A stretch of DNA of 45,658 bases from Enterovibrio norvegicus DSM 15893 (GCF_900115495.1 NZ_FOWR01000001.1:1-45658); one strand, 5' to 3'; shown: positions 35,773 through 44,227, counted from the stretch's first letter. The notes: generated from the letters alone by a model not told the origin. Program-made: numbers and translations.

Positions 35773-36492
35773 ATGAAAAGGTCTTTCTTTTGCGTGGCGT
35801 TAGTGTTGTTGAATGGTTGCGGTGGCAGCGGAAGCGATACCAATAGCAACAATAGTGGAAACAGCACAAGTGCCACAGCATGTTTTAATGCAGATCTTAA
35901 TGCGATTGGTGCGGATGTAACGGTGGTTAATACTCGGGTGGTCAATGGACAAAGCGAACCGAATTACACGGAGCGAGACGTGGTCAGCGGTCAAGTCACG
36001 TACGAAGGTTATACTAACGCACGTGAAGTCTTGTTGTATGAAGATTCGGTGGTGAATAAAGCCTACATTGTGTCCGACGAGAGCCAACAACAGGTTATCA
36101 CTCTTGGGCAGATTATTGATGGCGAAGAGATTATCTACAAGCCCAATGGTATCCAATTAGATTACAACTTGCGTGCAGGAGAAACGCGAGAGTATCCGAC
36201 GGTATCAGTGCTTACCAATGGCACGCAAACGGCAACTTACGATATTTCCTTTACGTTTGAAAAGAATGAAACCATTACCGTTCCAGCAGGTGAATTTAAT
36301 ACCTGTTTAATGACATTAACCTTTGATGTTGTCGAAAACGGTGTATCAACAAACGCGGTGTTTACTCAAAATATTGGGGTAAGCAACGGGTTAATGATTC
36401 GAGAGGAAACGAACTCGACAGCAGGCAATAGTACTTTCACAGAGGTCAACGAGTTGGTGTCCGCAACGATCAATGGCGAAATTGTCCAGTGA
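35773..36492 (+). CDS. Uncharacterised lipoprotein
   Basis: 239 aa from the ATG after GAGGTGA; a frame from 35731 is not supported. MKRSFFCVALVLLNGC carries a lipobox (LLNG-C16), followed by a Gly/Ser/Asn-rich tether and a beta-rich body with threonine-rich strands (EVLLYEDSVVNKAYIV, TYDISFTFEKNETITVPAGEFNTCLMTLTF). Two cysteines (one after the tether, one in NTCLM) may form a disulfide. Probably outer-membrane anchored. The PAGEFxT-xLxxT segment recalls Vibrio and Shewanella lipoproteins of unknown role. Function unknown. Confidence 0.8.
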   Translation: MKRSFFCVALVLLNGCGGSGSDTNSNNSGNSTSATACFNADLNAIGADVTVVNTRVVNGQSEPNYTERDVVSGQVTYEGYTNAREVLLYEDSVVNKAYIVSDESQQQVITLGQIIDGEEIIYKPNGIQLDYNLRAGETREYPTVSVLTNGTQTATYDISFTFEKNETITVPAGEFNTCLMTLTFDVVENGVSTNAVFTQNIGVSNGLMIREETNSTAGNSTFTEVNELVSATINGEIVQ

Positions 36493-36551
36493 TTCTATTT
36501 CCATAAAGAAATACTCACTCGCAGTATTCAACTGCTGGATGTTAGAAAATG

Positions 36552-36574
36552 CGCCAAGTTTTAGTTACTTGGCG
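36552..36574. promoter_or_regulatory. Hairpin between lipoprotein and kinase genes
   Basis: 8-bp stem CGCCAAGT/ACTTGGCG with a seven-base loop, no T-tract afterwards. It sits 14 bases before the APH start codon and could limit translation or act as a weak terminator. Confidence 0.45.
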
Positions 36575-36588
36575 ATAATCGAGCAAAA

Positions 36589-37359
36589 ATGGAAATACTA
36601 AATGGCGGGCGTGATAACGCCATCTTCAAACAAGGCAACCATGTGTTGAGGCCATTAAATCCATGGTCGCCTTCTGTTCATCAACTGCTCACGTTCCTTT
36701 ATAACAATGGATTTCATGCCTGCCCAGAGGTTATCGGCATTGAAGGCGGACAAGAGATACTGCGCTTTGTCGAGGGTGATACCTCGAATTATCCGTTAGC
36801 TGGTCCGATTGCCACTGATACAGCCTTGATGTCGGCAGGTGCTTTGCTGCGTGATTTTCATGATGTGTCGGCACAATTTCTCGTGTCTGAATCCGCACAA
36901 CACCTACCTTGGATGCTGACACCTAGACCACCTTTTGAAGTGATCTGCCACGGTGATTATGCGCCTTATAACGTGGCGTTAGACGGTGAGCATGTCGTGG
37001 GAGTCTTTGACTTTGATACCGCACACCCTGCGCCAAGACTTTGGGATGTGGCGTATGCGGTATATTGCTGGGCACCGTTCAAAACCAACGAATACGACAA
37101 GTTGGGTGATATAAATACTCAGGCCAAGCGCGCTGCATTGTTCTGTGACGCCTACGGATTATCGGCACCGGAAAAGGCGGGCTTGGTTGATGCCATGATT
37201 GAGCGCCTGCAAGCGCTGGTTGATTTCATGATGGGGGAAGCCGAGAAGGGCAATGCCGCTTTTGCAGACAACATCGCGGATGGACACCATCTCAGTTATT
37301 TGGATGACATCGCGTATCTCAACACGCATCGAGAGCAGATTGAGGCTGCACTGAAGTAA
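36589..37359 (+). CDS. Aminoglycoside-phosphotransferase-fold kinase
   Basis: 256 aa. Protein-kinase-like fold with the Brenner-type motif HGDYAPYNVAL and DFDTAHPAPRLWDVAYAVY, as in APH and choline/homoserine kinases. N-terminal lobe GGRDNAIFKQGNHVLRP is shortened compared with typical APH enzymes. The substrate is unknown; such chromosomal members usually act on small metabolites rather than drugs. No strong ribosome site is seen before the ATG. Ends at a bidirectional terminator. Confidence 0.87.
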   Translation: MEILNGGRDNAIFKQGNHVLRPLNPWSPSVHQLLTFLYNNGFHACPEVIGIEGGQEILRFVEGDTSNYPLAGPIATDTALMSAGALLRDFHDVSAQFLVSESAQHLPWMLTPRPPFEVICHGDYAPYNVALDGEHVVGVFDFDTAHPAPRLWDVAYAVYCWAPFKTNEYDKLGDINTQAKRAALFCDAYGLSAPEKAGLVDAMIERLQALVDFMMGEAEKGNAAFADNIADGHHLSYLDDIAYLNTHREQIEAALK

Positions 37360-37393
37360 CAAGGCGTGAGTAGAATAGAATGCCGTAGACAAT

Positions 37394-37421
37394 AAAAAAC
37401 CGCTCAATTGAGCGGTTTTTT
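37394..37421. terminator. Bidirectional terminator between kinase and potD
   Basis: Perfect 14-bp palindrome half AAAAAACCGCTCAA (37394-37407) with TTGAGCGGTTTTTT (37408-37421). Confidence 0.9.
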
Positions 37422-37438
37422 TAGTTTACAGCGCGGGC

Positions 37439-38470
37439 TTATTCGCCAGTCTTCAAACGTAGGAAGTAGTTTTCGTACTTCTCAGTCAGCTCGCCAACGG
37501 CATCTTGCCACTCACCACGATCAAGGTCATCTTGTGGTGGGAACAGAGCTGGGTTGTCTTTGTACGCGGAGTTTGATTTCTCAACGGCAGTTAGGTAACC
37601 CGTGTCAGCACTGATTTTCGCTGCCACTTCAGGACGCAGAAGGAAGTCGATCATCTTGTGTGCCGCTTCGACGTTCTTCGCGTTCTTTGGAATAGACAGG
37701 CTATCTACCCAGAAAATGCCGCCTTCTTTTGGCCATACCAATTCAATTGGTAGACCTTCTCGTTGTGCCGCTGCCGCAGAACCGTTCCACAGCATCCCTA
37801 GGCCAACTTCGCCAGACATGTATGGGTTGGCTGGGTTATCAGAGTTAAATACCAGTACGTTTGGCATCAGTTTTTTCAACTCTTCGTAGGCTTCATCGAT
37901 CTGCTTAGGATCGGTCGAGTTACCCGAGTATCCCAGCTTACGCAATGCAATGTGGAAGACTTCGCGGGTGTCGTCCATCAGCATGATTTGACCTTCCAAC
38001 TCTGGGTTCCACAGATCAGCCCAGCTGGTGAAATCGTCAGGGTTGTACATGTCAGTGTTAACGGCCAAGCCCGTCATCGCAATAACGTGAGGGATTGAGT
38101 AGTCATTGTTTGGGTCGAACGGCTTGTCGAGGTAGTTTTTGTCTAGCTCGTTAAAGTTGTTCAACTTAGAAAGGTCAAGCTTCTGCAACATACCTTCATC
38201 GCGCATTTTGGCAACGAAGTACGTTGATGGCACCACAAGATCATACCCTTCAGGGTGCGTCTTCATTTTTGCATACAGGGTTTCGTTTGACTCATAGGTT
38301 GAGTAAATAACCTTGATGCCCGTTTCACGGGTGAATTGCTCAAGCAGTTCGGTGGAGAGGTAAGGTCCCCAGTTCGCGAAAATAAGTTGATCGTTTTCTG
38401 CTTTCGCAGGTGTGGTGAACATAGCAACTGCACATGCAGCGCTGGCCAGAATTGCAGACCATTTCTTCAT
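37439..38470 (-). CDS. potD: Spermidine/putrescine-type periplasmic binding protein (PotD)
   Basis: About 342 aa after choosing ATG 38470, which gives the signal peptide MKKWSAILASAACAVAMFTTPAKA; the frame reaches 38512. Mature body: LIFANWGPYLSTELLEQFTRETGIKVIYSTYESNETLYAKM, YDLVVPSTYFVAKM, FHIALRKLGYS and NPYMSGEVGLGMLWNGSA are PotD signatures. It binds polyamines for the PotABC importer. No potABC genes are near, so it is a lone copy. Vibrios often carry several PotD-like proteins, including NspS, which acts in signalling rather than transport. Confidence 0.92.
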   Translation of the reverse strand: MKKWSAILASAACAVAMFTTPAKAENDQLIFANWGPYLSTELLEQFTRETGIKVIYSTYESNETLYAKMKTHPEGYDLVVPSTYFVAKMRDEGMLQKLDLSKLNNFNELDKNYLDKPFDPNNDYSIPHVIAMTGLAVNTDMYNPDDFTSWADLWNPELEGQIMLMDDTREVFHIALRKLGYSGNSTDPKQIDEAYEELKKLMPNVLVFNSDNPANPYMSGEVGLGMLWNGSAAAAQREGLPIELVWPKEGGIFWVDSLSIPKNAKNVEAAHKMIDFLLRPEVAAKISADTGYLTAVEKSNSAYKDNPALFPPQDDLDRGEWQDAVGELTEKYENYFLRLKTGE

Positions 38471-38541
38471 TGGTGTTATCCACTCCAAGTCCCGTGTGTC
38501 GGGAGCATTCATACAGCGAAAGGAGATCGTTCTCTTTCGCT
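38471..38541 (-). promoter_or_regulatory. Structured leader of potD
   Basis: Two inverted repeats: CCCG/CGGG (38491-38503) and AGCGAAAG/CTTTCGCT (38515-38522 and 38534-38541). Both lie between the presumed promoter and the ATG at 38470, so the transcript may have a folded leader. Confidence 0.45.
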
Positions 38542-38818
38542 TAGTGTTTGAAAATGACAGCCATTTTCGTTAGTTGTTTGGGCATAAAACCCTTCGCATC
38601 GCGTACCAGTTGGGCGCTGTGGGCGAAAAGTCGCGGGATATTACCCATGAAATTCTGTTCAGGCAATACAAAAGCAACACGGTAAAGAACAAATTTAAGG
38701 GAAATGAAAAAGGGAGACGGATTATTACCAATGAGTAAGGGTGATTTATCAGAATTGGCGATTATCTCGCCGATGAAAAAGACTACAATTTGACCACCAA
38801 ATGAGGGAGGTATCGCTG
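38542..38818. other. Intergenic region
   Basis: About 280 bp between divergent potD and the small orphan. It should hold both promoters. No motif is recognised beyond AT-rich stretches. Confidence 0.35.
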
Positions 38819-39061
38819 ATGAATCAAGACCGCGCAGAGAACCTTTACTACTTCCTGCGAGAACAAAACACGCCCCAAGCCGAAATCAACACGGTGATTG
38901 AACGCTTATTCGACACCCACGGCATTGATTTGAGAAAACTGGATCTGCATTACCGCATGAGCCGTGGCTATTCCCCAAACCGCTTCGATATCAACACCTA
39001 TGGTGGCGCAGGGTCGCGCACCATGAATCAAACCAGACAGATGCAACGGACTGAACGTTAA
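38819..39061 (+). CDS. Small uncharacterised protein
   Basis: 80 aa starting at the ATG behind GGGAGG; a frame from 38801 is less likely. It is charged and rich in N, R and Q: ENLYYFLREQNTPQAEINTVIERLFDTHGIDLRKLDLHYRMSRG, then a flexible Gly/Thr/Arg tail. No signal peptide. Not recognised. Ends at a terminator. Confidence 0.6.
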   Translation: MNQDRAENLYYFLREQNTPQAEINTVIERLFDTHGIDLRKLDLHYRMSRGYSPNRFDINTYGGAGSRTMNQTRQMQRTER

Positions 39062-39116
39062 GTCATCGTCATGTAGGTTGTGTACCGAAGACACAGAAAA
39101 CGCCGAACACAAAAAC

Positions 39117-39153
39117 AAAAAGAGGATCACGGTTTACCCTGAGCCTCTTTTTT
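39117..39153 (+). terminator. Intrinsic terminator
   Basis: AAAAAGAGG (39117-39125) pairs with CCTCTTTTT (39144-39152), with an inner TCA/TGA pair, followed by T. Confidence 0.75.
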
Positions 39154-39177
39154 TTGGAGCGTCCGCTTTAAACAGCG

Positions 39178-39551
39178 CTAGTGATCCAAATAGAGGTAGT
39201 TCTGCCAGCTCTTCATTCTCAGCAACACTTTTCGCATGATAGCCAAATGTTCAATACTGTCGGAATACACAGCGATTTCGGCATATGCACCATCGGGTAG
39301 GGCGTATTGGCGCATGTCTTCGTTGATTTTGAGGGTCACGAGTGCGCGACCTTGCTTATCAAGCAATCGGCTGCCGTACAGGGTGCCCTGTGCCTGACTT
39401 TCACCAATAGCATGCAGTACTTCAACGATTTCACCTTGGAATACTCTGCCAGGAATGGCTTTGCTGTTTCATAAGCCGCGTTCAGTTCTAGAGATGATTG
39501 CTTCGCCGACTGGAGCGCTGCTTTACCTTCTTTGCCATGGGGGTCAATCAT
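39178..39551 (-). pseudogene. HlyD-family membrane fusion protein, truncated and frameshifted
   Basis: The C-terminal part IPGRVFQGEIVEVLHAIGES, then LLDKQGRALVTLKINEDMRQYALPDGAYAEIAVYSDSIEHLAIMRKVLLRMKSWQNYLYLDH, reads in one frame but begins out of frame with the preceding coiled-coil part (MIDPHGKEGKAALQSAKQSSLELNAAYETAK); the shift lies near 39455. The N-terminal half and the first lipoyl segment of a normal HlyD/YibH-like protein (about 350-380 aa) are missing. The remnant resembles the terminal domain of the YibH/AaeA-like adaptors. Confidence 0.8.
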
Positions 39552-39773
39552 GCATCGGTTTTCAAAAATCCAATTAACCCTTCACTCAATACCTGTCATC
39601 AACCTCGTTACATCTTGGTTTTGTTTCGGCTACGAAGTGTCGAAATTGTGTGCTGAAAATCTGATTCAGAGACATCGCTTTTTTTGAAAAGAAGGAGTGT
39701 GAGATGTTGTTTAGAAAATATTGAAAGATAAGCGGAAAATACAAATAGCCATAAATTTTAAGAGGTTATTGGT
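39552..39773 (+). promoter_or_regulatory. dcuB leader with possible six-codon leader peptide
   Basis: A strong ribosome site AAGGAG (39692-39697) precedes ATG 39704 and a six-codon frame MLFRKY with stop at 39722-39724; the main gene starts 50 bases later. It could act as a leader peptide or be chance. FNR- or CRP-like sites are not convincing. Confidence 0.35.
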
Positions 39774-41102
39774 ATGTTGTACTTGGAATTTTTATTCCTG
39801 CTGTTAATGCTTTACATCGGTTCACGGTATGGTGGTATTGGCCTAGGTGTGGTCTCGGGCATTGGTCTGGTGATTGAAGTCTTCATCTTCAAAATGCCGC
39901 CAACATCGCCACCTGTTACCGTTATGCTTATCATCCTTGCGGTGGTCACTTGTGCGTCGATTCTTGAAGCCGCTGGTGGCTTAAAATACATGTTGCAAGT
40001 TGCTGAGCGTGTACTGCGCAAGAACCCAAAACGCGTCACCTTGATTGCGCCATTCGTGACCTATGCAATGACGTTCCTGCTTGGTACTGGTCATGCTGTG
40101 TATTCCATTATGCCAATCATTGGCGACGTGGCGTTGAAAAACGGCATTCGCCCAGAGCGCCCAATGGCGGCATCGTCTGTCGCATCTCAAATCGCGATCA
40201 CTGCATCACCGTTGTCTGCGGCCGTGGTGTATTACTTAACGCAGCTTTCTGGCATTCAAGCTGACATTACCTTGCTTTCAATCTTGCTCGTTACCGTGCC
40301 TGCAACCTTGTTCGGTACGTTACTGATGTCTCTATACAGCATGAAGCGTGGTAAAGAGCTGGATGACGATCCTGAATATCAAGCCCGATTGAAAGACCCA
40401 GAATGGCGAGAGCGTATTCTCAACACCACAGCAACGTCGCTGGATGAAGTGCTTCCTAAATCAGCACGTAATGCTGTGCTTATCTTCCTTGCTTCTATCG
40501 TTACTATCGTTGTGATTGCGATGGTGCCTGAAGTGCGCACCATTACTGAAGGTTCAAAGCCTATCAGCATGTCTGTCATCATCCAGATGATGATGCTGTG
40601 TTTCGGTGGTGTGATTCTGTTAGCGACCAAAACTGACCCGCGTGACGTGCCAAACGGCGTGGTATTTAAGTCAGGTATGGTGGCAGCGATTGCGATTTTC
40701 GGTATTGCATGGATGTCAGACACCTACTTCCAATATGCCATGCCGCAGTTCAAATCGGGCATTGTTGGCATGGTGACAGACTACCCTTGGACATTCGCAC
40801 TCGCGCTGTTCATTGTTTCTGTGGTGGTGAACTCTCAAGCAGCAACCGCACGTATGATGCTGCCTGTTGGCCTGGGTTTGGGCTTAGACCCTGCATTGCT
40901 GATCGGTATTATGCCGGCGGTATACGGTTACTTCTTCATTCCTAACTATCCATCAGACATCGCGACTGTGAACTTCGATACGTCGGGTACAACCAAAATT
41001 GGTAAGTGGTACTTCAACCACTCATTCATGTCTGTTGGCCTGATCGGTGTTGTCGGTGCATGTTTGCTGGGTTATGTGCTTGGTCAGATGATCATCGCAT
41101 AA
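39774..41102 (+). CDS. dcuB: Anaerobic C4-dicarboxylate transporter (DcuB-like)
   Basis: 442 aa, like DcuA/DcuB. GTGHAVYSIMPIIGDVALKNGIRPERPMAASSVASQIAITASPLSAAVV and the C-terminal PSDIATVNFDTSGTTKIGKWYFNHSFMSVGLIG match the DcuB branch. It exchanges fumarate or malate for succinate in anaerobic fumarate respiration; E. coli DcuB also takes part in DcuS sensing. Ribosome site AGAGG. Ends with its own terminator. Confidence 0.92.
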   Translation: MLYLEFLFLLLMLYIGSRYGGIGLGVVSGIGLVIEVFIFKMPPTSPPVTVMLIILAVVTCASILEAAGGLKYMLQVAERVLRKNPKRVTLIAPFVTYAMTFLLGTGHAVYSIMPIIGDVALKNGIRPERPMAASSVASQIAITASPLSAAVVYYLTQLSGIQADITLLSILLVTVPATLFGTLLMSLYSMKRGKELDDDPEYQARLKDPEWRERILNTTATSLDEVLPKSARNAVLIFLASIVTIVVIAMVPEVRTITEGSKPISMSVIIQMMMLCFGGVILLATKTDPRDVPNGVVFKSGMVAAIAIFGIAWMSDTYFQYAMPQFKSGIVGMVTDYPWTFALALFIVSVVVNSQAATARMMLPVGLGLGLDPALLIGIMPAVYGYFFIPNYPSDIATVNFDTSGTTKIGKWYFNHSFMSVGLIGVVGACLLGYVLGQMIIA

Positions 41103-41128
41103 TCACTTTCGGCATAAGTCAGACTTTG

Positions 41129-41152
41129 AAGCCCTCTTTTAGAGGGCTTTTT
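41129..41152 (+). terminator. Intrinsic terminator after dcuB
   Basis: AAGCCCTCT (41129-41137) with AGAGGGCTT (41141-41149), TTT loop, T-tract. Confidence 0.9.
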
Positions 41153-41477
41153 GGTGCGAGTTGAATATAGAGTAAAAGAATGAGGATTTTTCCTTGGATT
41201 TTTCTTTACCTACCCATCTTTATCGTTTTAACCATTTATTTTATAAATAATCATTTAATATCACATGGATACAACGGTATCTGAGGTTTTTTTGCGTGTT
41301 GGATAAAGTAACGTAATTACTCTAAACACATTGTTTCTGTAAAATTAAACGACACATGTGTTTTGTATGTGAGTCGTTAATTCTTTAAAGAACACATTTG
41401 TACTTTTAAAAAATCACATTCTGGTCAAAGCTAAAAGCGTAGAAAGAAAACGCGATTATTTAATAGGGGAAATAATC
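41153..41477. other. AT-rich intergenic region
   Basis: About 325 bp, very AT-rich, no gene or clear RNA structure. Probably the promoter of the small membrane orphan. Confidence 0.35.
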
Positions 41478-41669
41478 GTGTTTTATAAGAACATTGGGTT
41501 TCCACTCCTTTTCCTGATGTTCTTTATATTTGACGGCAATTGGCTAGGTTGTCTTTCTGCGGGGAATGGCTCTTTTTATTTAGATTCAAGCTTCATATTA
41601 AAAGAAAAAAATAAAAGACCAGTAATACTGGTCGACAATAGGACAAATGAAAAACAAACGATTGCTTAA
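41478..41669 (+). CDS. Small membrane or secreted protein
   Basis: 63 aa from GTG 41478, which follows AGGGGA at a workable distance. The first 30 residues (FYKNIGFPLLFLMFFIFDGNWLGCLSAGNGS) are hydrophobic with one cysteine, followed by a charged tail. It could be a signal-anchored peptide. It lies 29 bp from the next gene on the same strand. Weak coding evidence. Confidence 0.4.
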   Translation: MFYKNIGFPLLFLMFFIFDGNWLGCLSAGNGSFYLDSSFILKEKNKRPVILVDNRTNEKQTIA

Positions 41670-41698
41670 ATATCATCGTTCACTGGGGAGTGTTTCCC

Positions 41699-42139
41699 AT
41701 GCAAATGATAAAGTGTGTAATAGTACCATTGTTAGGGTTAGCAATTTCTGCATGTGTTAATCAGGATGGCGTTAAAGAAGACAAACTGAACGCGACATTG
41801 AAAATTGACGGGTATTACCATTCAGAGTTTGACCAAGATTCAACACTGGCGAAGGAAACGCTGCGGTTTGTTGATAAGGTTAATCGAAGGGTTGTTGTAT
41901 CCAAAGTGTTGATGATACCAGGCGCGGGGGAGTCCGGGCTGCATGTTACAAAGACACAAGAATCTGGTAACTATCACATAGATTGTCGGCAAGGTCGTCA
42001 GTTTTGTTTCTTAACCATTGATGGCGAGCTGGATGGAGACGAATTTAAATACACTTATCGACTCAGTTATAGCGGTGCATTGGTTAGGGGAAATGGTATC
42101 AGGAAAAGGTTTATCTCTGACACGTTAGATAATATTTAA
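41699..42139 (+). CDS. Uncharacterised lipoprotein
   Basis: 146 aa from ATG 41699, eight bases after GGGGAG. MQMIKCVIVPLLGLAISAC contains a lipobox (AISAC). The mature part is small, beta-rich and has a CRQGRQFC pair that could form a disulfide. Not recognised; base composition is AT-rich like its neighbour. The pair may be an accessory envelope operon. Confidence 0.7.
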   Translation: MQMIKCVIVPLLGLAISACVNQDGVKEDKLNATLKIDGYYHSEFDQDSTLAKETLRFVDKVNRRVVVSKVLMIPGAGESGLHVTKTQESGNYHIDCRQGRQFCFLTIDGELDGDEFKYTYRLSYSGALVRGNGIRKRFISDTLDNI

Positions 42140-42230
42140 TGTATGTAGACAGAAAATAGTTACGTATTCAGTTTTGGACAGGCATATAACAGCAACAGCA
42201 CGACTCCATTTTGTCTGTCCATTTTTATTC

Positions 42231-42253
42231 ATTAAACGCACAGTGCGTTTAAT
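42231..42253. promoter_or_regulatory. 23-bp perfect palindrome, candidate operator
   Basis: Arms ATTAAACGCAC (42231-42241) and GTGCGTTTAAT (42243-42253) are perfect inverted copies around a single base. It lies 14 bp upstream of a possible -35 (TTGACA, 42268-42273). Confidence 0.55.
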
Positions 42254-42302
42254 CTACAGAGTTCTCGTTGACACGGATAGTCAGAATGTGTGTGTTCTCA
42301 AG

Positions 42303-42421
42303 ACACATTTGAAATAGGTTTTTCTGAGTGATGCAGTGTAGTGTTTACCTATTTCATCTTTTATATAGAATTGTGCTTGTCGGCAGCGAGCAATATAGCC
42401 CTCTTTATGAGGGCTTTTTTT
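42303..42421 (+). ncRNA. Candidate small RNA
   Basis: No gene occupies this segment. TTGACA at 42268-42273 is a good -35; a -10 seventeen bases on is weak. The transcript would carry TGAAATAGGT/ACCTATTTCA (42310-42319 and 42347-42356), a small stem near 42375-42391, and the terminator AGCCCTC/GAGGGCT (42397-42403 and 42409-42415) with nine T. It could instead be the trailer of the upstream gene or serve fumC from the other strand. Confidence 0.35.
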
Positions 42422-42422
42422 T
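42397..42422. terminator. Intrinsic terminator (probably bidirectional)
   Basis: AGCCCTC/GAGGGCT with TTTAT loop and a long T-tract on the plus strand. On the minus strand it follows the fumC stop by about 25 bases. Confidence 0.85.
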
Positions 42423-42444
42423 CATTTGATGATTATTTTCTGCG

Positions 42445-43830
42445 TTAGTTTGCGACGCCACCTTTCGTGAGTGCTGTTGGGTCAAGCAGGCGCTCAAGTG
42501 TCGCTCTGTCTAATTCCGTCTCTTCTTCAGCCACATCAATGATCGCACGCCCTTCTTTATAAGCTTTCTTCGCGATTTCAGCGGCTTTCAAGTACCCGAT
42601 CACAGGGTTGAGTGCCGTGACTAAAATCGGATTTTTTGCCAATGCGATGTTGAGGTTGTCCTCTCGCACGGTAAACGTCTTGATGGCTTTGTCAGCCAAT
42701 GCGTTTGCGCTATTTGCCAGTAATTCAATACTTTCCAGAATGTTATGCGCAATAACAGGCAGCATAACATTGAGCTGGAAATTACCTGATTGCCCAGCAA
42801 CGGTAATGGTTGCATCATTACCAATCACTTGTGCAGAGGCCATGGCTGCTGCTTCCGGTATGACAGGATTCACTTTCCCTGGCATGATCGACGAACCAGG
42901 CTGCAAAGCTTGGAGTTCAATTTCCCCCAGACCTGCCAGCGGGCCTGAGTTCATCCAACGTAAATCATTGGCGATCTTCATGATGGCGACAGCGGCGGTT
43001 TTTAATTGCCCTGAAAGTGCCACAATGGCGTCTTGGCTGCTGAGATTAAAGAAGAAATTCACGCTCGGTGTGAAAGATGCCTTCGTCAGTTGCGACAAGT
43101 TGTCTGCGAATGTTGCTGCAAAACGAGGGTCTGCATTGATCCCTGTACCGACGGCAGTACCACCTTGGGCAAGGGCGCGAACCGCAGACAAGCTCTGTTC
43201 AATGGCACATTTTGCATGGTCAATTTGGTATTGCCATCCTGCCAGTTCTTGGTCGAACGTCACGGGCATTGCATCCATTAAATGGGTGCGACCTGTTTTT
43301 ACGGCATCGCCAACTTCAATGCGCTTTTCACTTAAGGTTGAAATCAAATGTTCTAGGGCTGGCAGTAGCTGTTTTTCAACGCTCAATACGCTGCTGATTT
43401 GAATCGCCGTTGGAATGACGTCGTTACTGCTTTGGCCCATGTTGACGTGATCATTCGGGGAAACATCGCCACCCAAGGCTTTGCTCGCAAGGGTAGCGAT
43501 CACTTCGTTGGCGTTCATGTTCGAGCTCGTACCAGAGCCGGTTTGGAACACATCAATCGGAAATTGATCCAAATGCTGGCCGTTGATGATGTCTTGCGAT
43601 GCTTCCGCGATCACTTGTGCAATATCACCTTCCAGCAGACCAAGCTGCGCATTGGTCAGTGCCGCCGTTTGTTTGATGTAGGCGAGTGCTTGAATAAATG
43701 AAGCTGGCATTGTGTGCTTACTGAACGCGAAATTGTCTACAGCACGTTGAGTTTGTGCCTGATAAAGCGCATTTTCTGGGACTTTTACATCGCCCATGCT
43801 GTCTGTTTCTGTGCGGAATGTTTGCGTCAT
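42445..43830 (-). CDS. fumC: Class II fumarate hydratase
   Basis: 461 aa, with TGSGTSSNMNANEVIA, the family signature GSSIMPGKVNP and the NHM-type VNMGQSSND. Converts fumarate to malate in the TCA cycle without an iron-sulfur cluster. It lies 17 bp after the FagA-like gene and shares its Fur-box promoter, so it should be induced when iron is scarce. Strong ribosome site AAGGAAAGGA. Confidence 0.96.
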   Translation of the reverse strand: MTQTFRTETDSMGDVKVPENALYQAQTQRAVDNFAFSKHTMPASFIQALAYIKQTAALTNAQLGLLEGDIAQVIAEASQDIINGQHLDQFPIDVFQTGSGTSSNMNANEVIATLASKALGGDVSPNDHVNMGQSSNDVIPTAIQISSVLSVEKQLLPALEHLISTLSEKRIEVGDAVKTGRTHLMDAMPVTFDQELAGWQYQIDHAKCAIEQSLSAVRALAQGGTAVGTGINADPRFAATFADNLSQLTKASFTPSVNFFFNLSSQDAIVALSGQLKTAAVAIMKIANDLRWMNSGPLAGLGEIELQALQPGSSIMPGKVNPVIPEAAAMASAQVIGNDATITVAGQSGNFQLNVMLPVIAHNILESIELLANSANALADKAIKTFTVREDNLNIALAKNPILVTALNPVIGYLKAAEIAKKAYKEGRAIIDVAEEETELDRATLERLLDPTALTKGGVAN

Positions 43831-43846
43831 GTCCTTTCCTTTTGAA

Positions 43847-44227
43847 TCAATCTAGCGGTGCTTGAAGGCGTTGTAGCATCAGCTGAAGTTGGGCAAATTT
43901 TCTCTCGCCGTCCGGTACTTGTACGTAATGACGTTGCAATGCGTAGAGCGGGCTATGCACCCCATCTAGGCAGACTCGACGAAAACTGTGGGTTCTGTAA
44001 GGGCTTTGAATCGCATCAAGTAGCTTAAAATACACCTGACGAAGAAAAAGTTCGTTCAGCAACACGCTTTCGTTCTCGGCACCAAGCTCGTGGTAAGACG
44101 CCAGCATTAATCCTGTTTGCACAAATCCCTGCACGATATCAGGCTCGTAACCAAATGCACTTCTGTCCTCATCGAACTTATCTTTCGCTTTGAAATAGGC
44201 ATTATAGATGTGTCGTCTGGAATCCAT
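43847..44227 (-). CDS. FagA-like Fur-associated small protein
   Basis: 126 aa from ATG 44227, six bases after AGGGG; the frame reaches a TTG at 44233. Helical, with HSFRRVCLDGVHSPLYALQRHY near the C-terminus. In Pseudomonas, fagA precedes fumC in an iron-regulated fagA-fumC-orfX-sodA operon; the layout and size here are the same and a segment RRVCLDxxxxPLxxLxR recalls it. The assignment is mainly positional. Function of FagA is unknown. Confidence 0.55.
   Translation of the reverse strand: MDSRRHIYNAYFKAKDKFDEDRSAFGYEPDIVQGFVQTGLMLASYHELGAENESVLLNELFLRQVYFKLLDAIQSPYRTHSFRRVCLDGVHSPLYALQRHYVQVPDGERKFAQLQLMLQRLQAPLD

Noticed and set aside
36589-37359. Aminoglycoside resistance gene
   Set aside because: The fold fits, but it is a divergent chromosomal kinase with no resistance context; substrate cannot be assigned.
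42285-42309. CRP site
   Set aside because: The inverted repeat AATGTGT/ACACATT has an 11-base spacer and does not fit TGTGA-N6-TCACA.
42608-43402. 264-codon plus-strand open frame
   Set aside because: Antisense shadow of fumC, whose family signature is complete.
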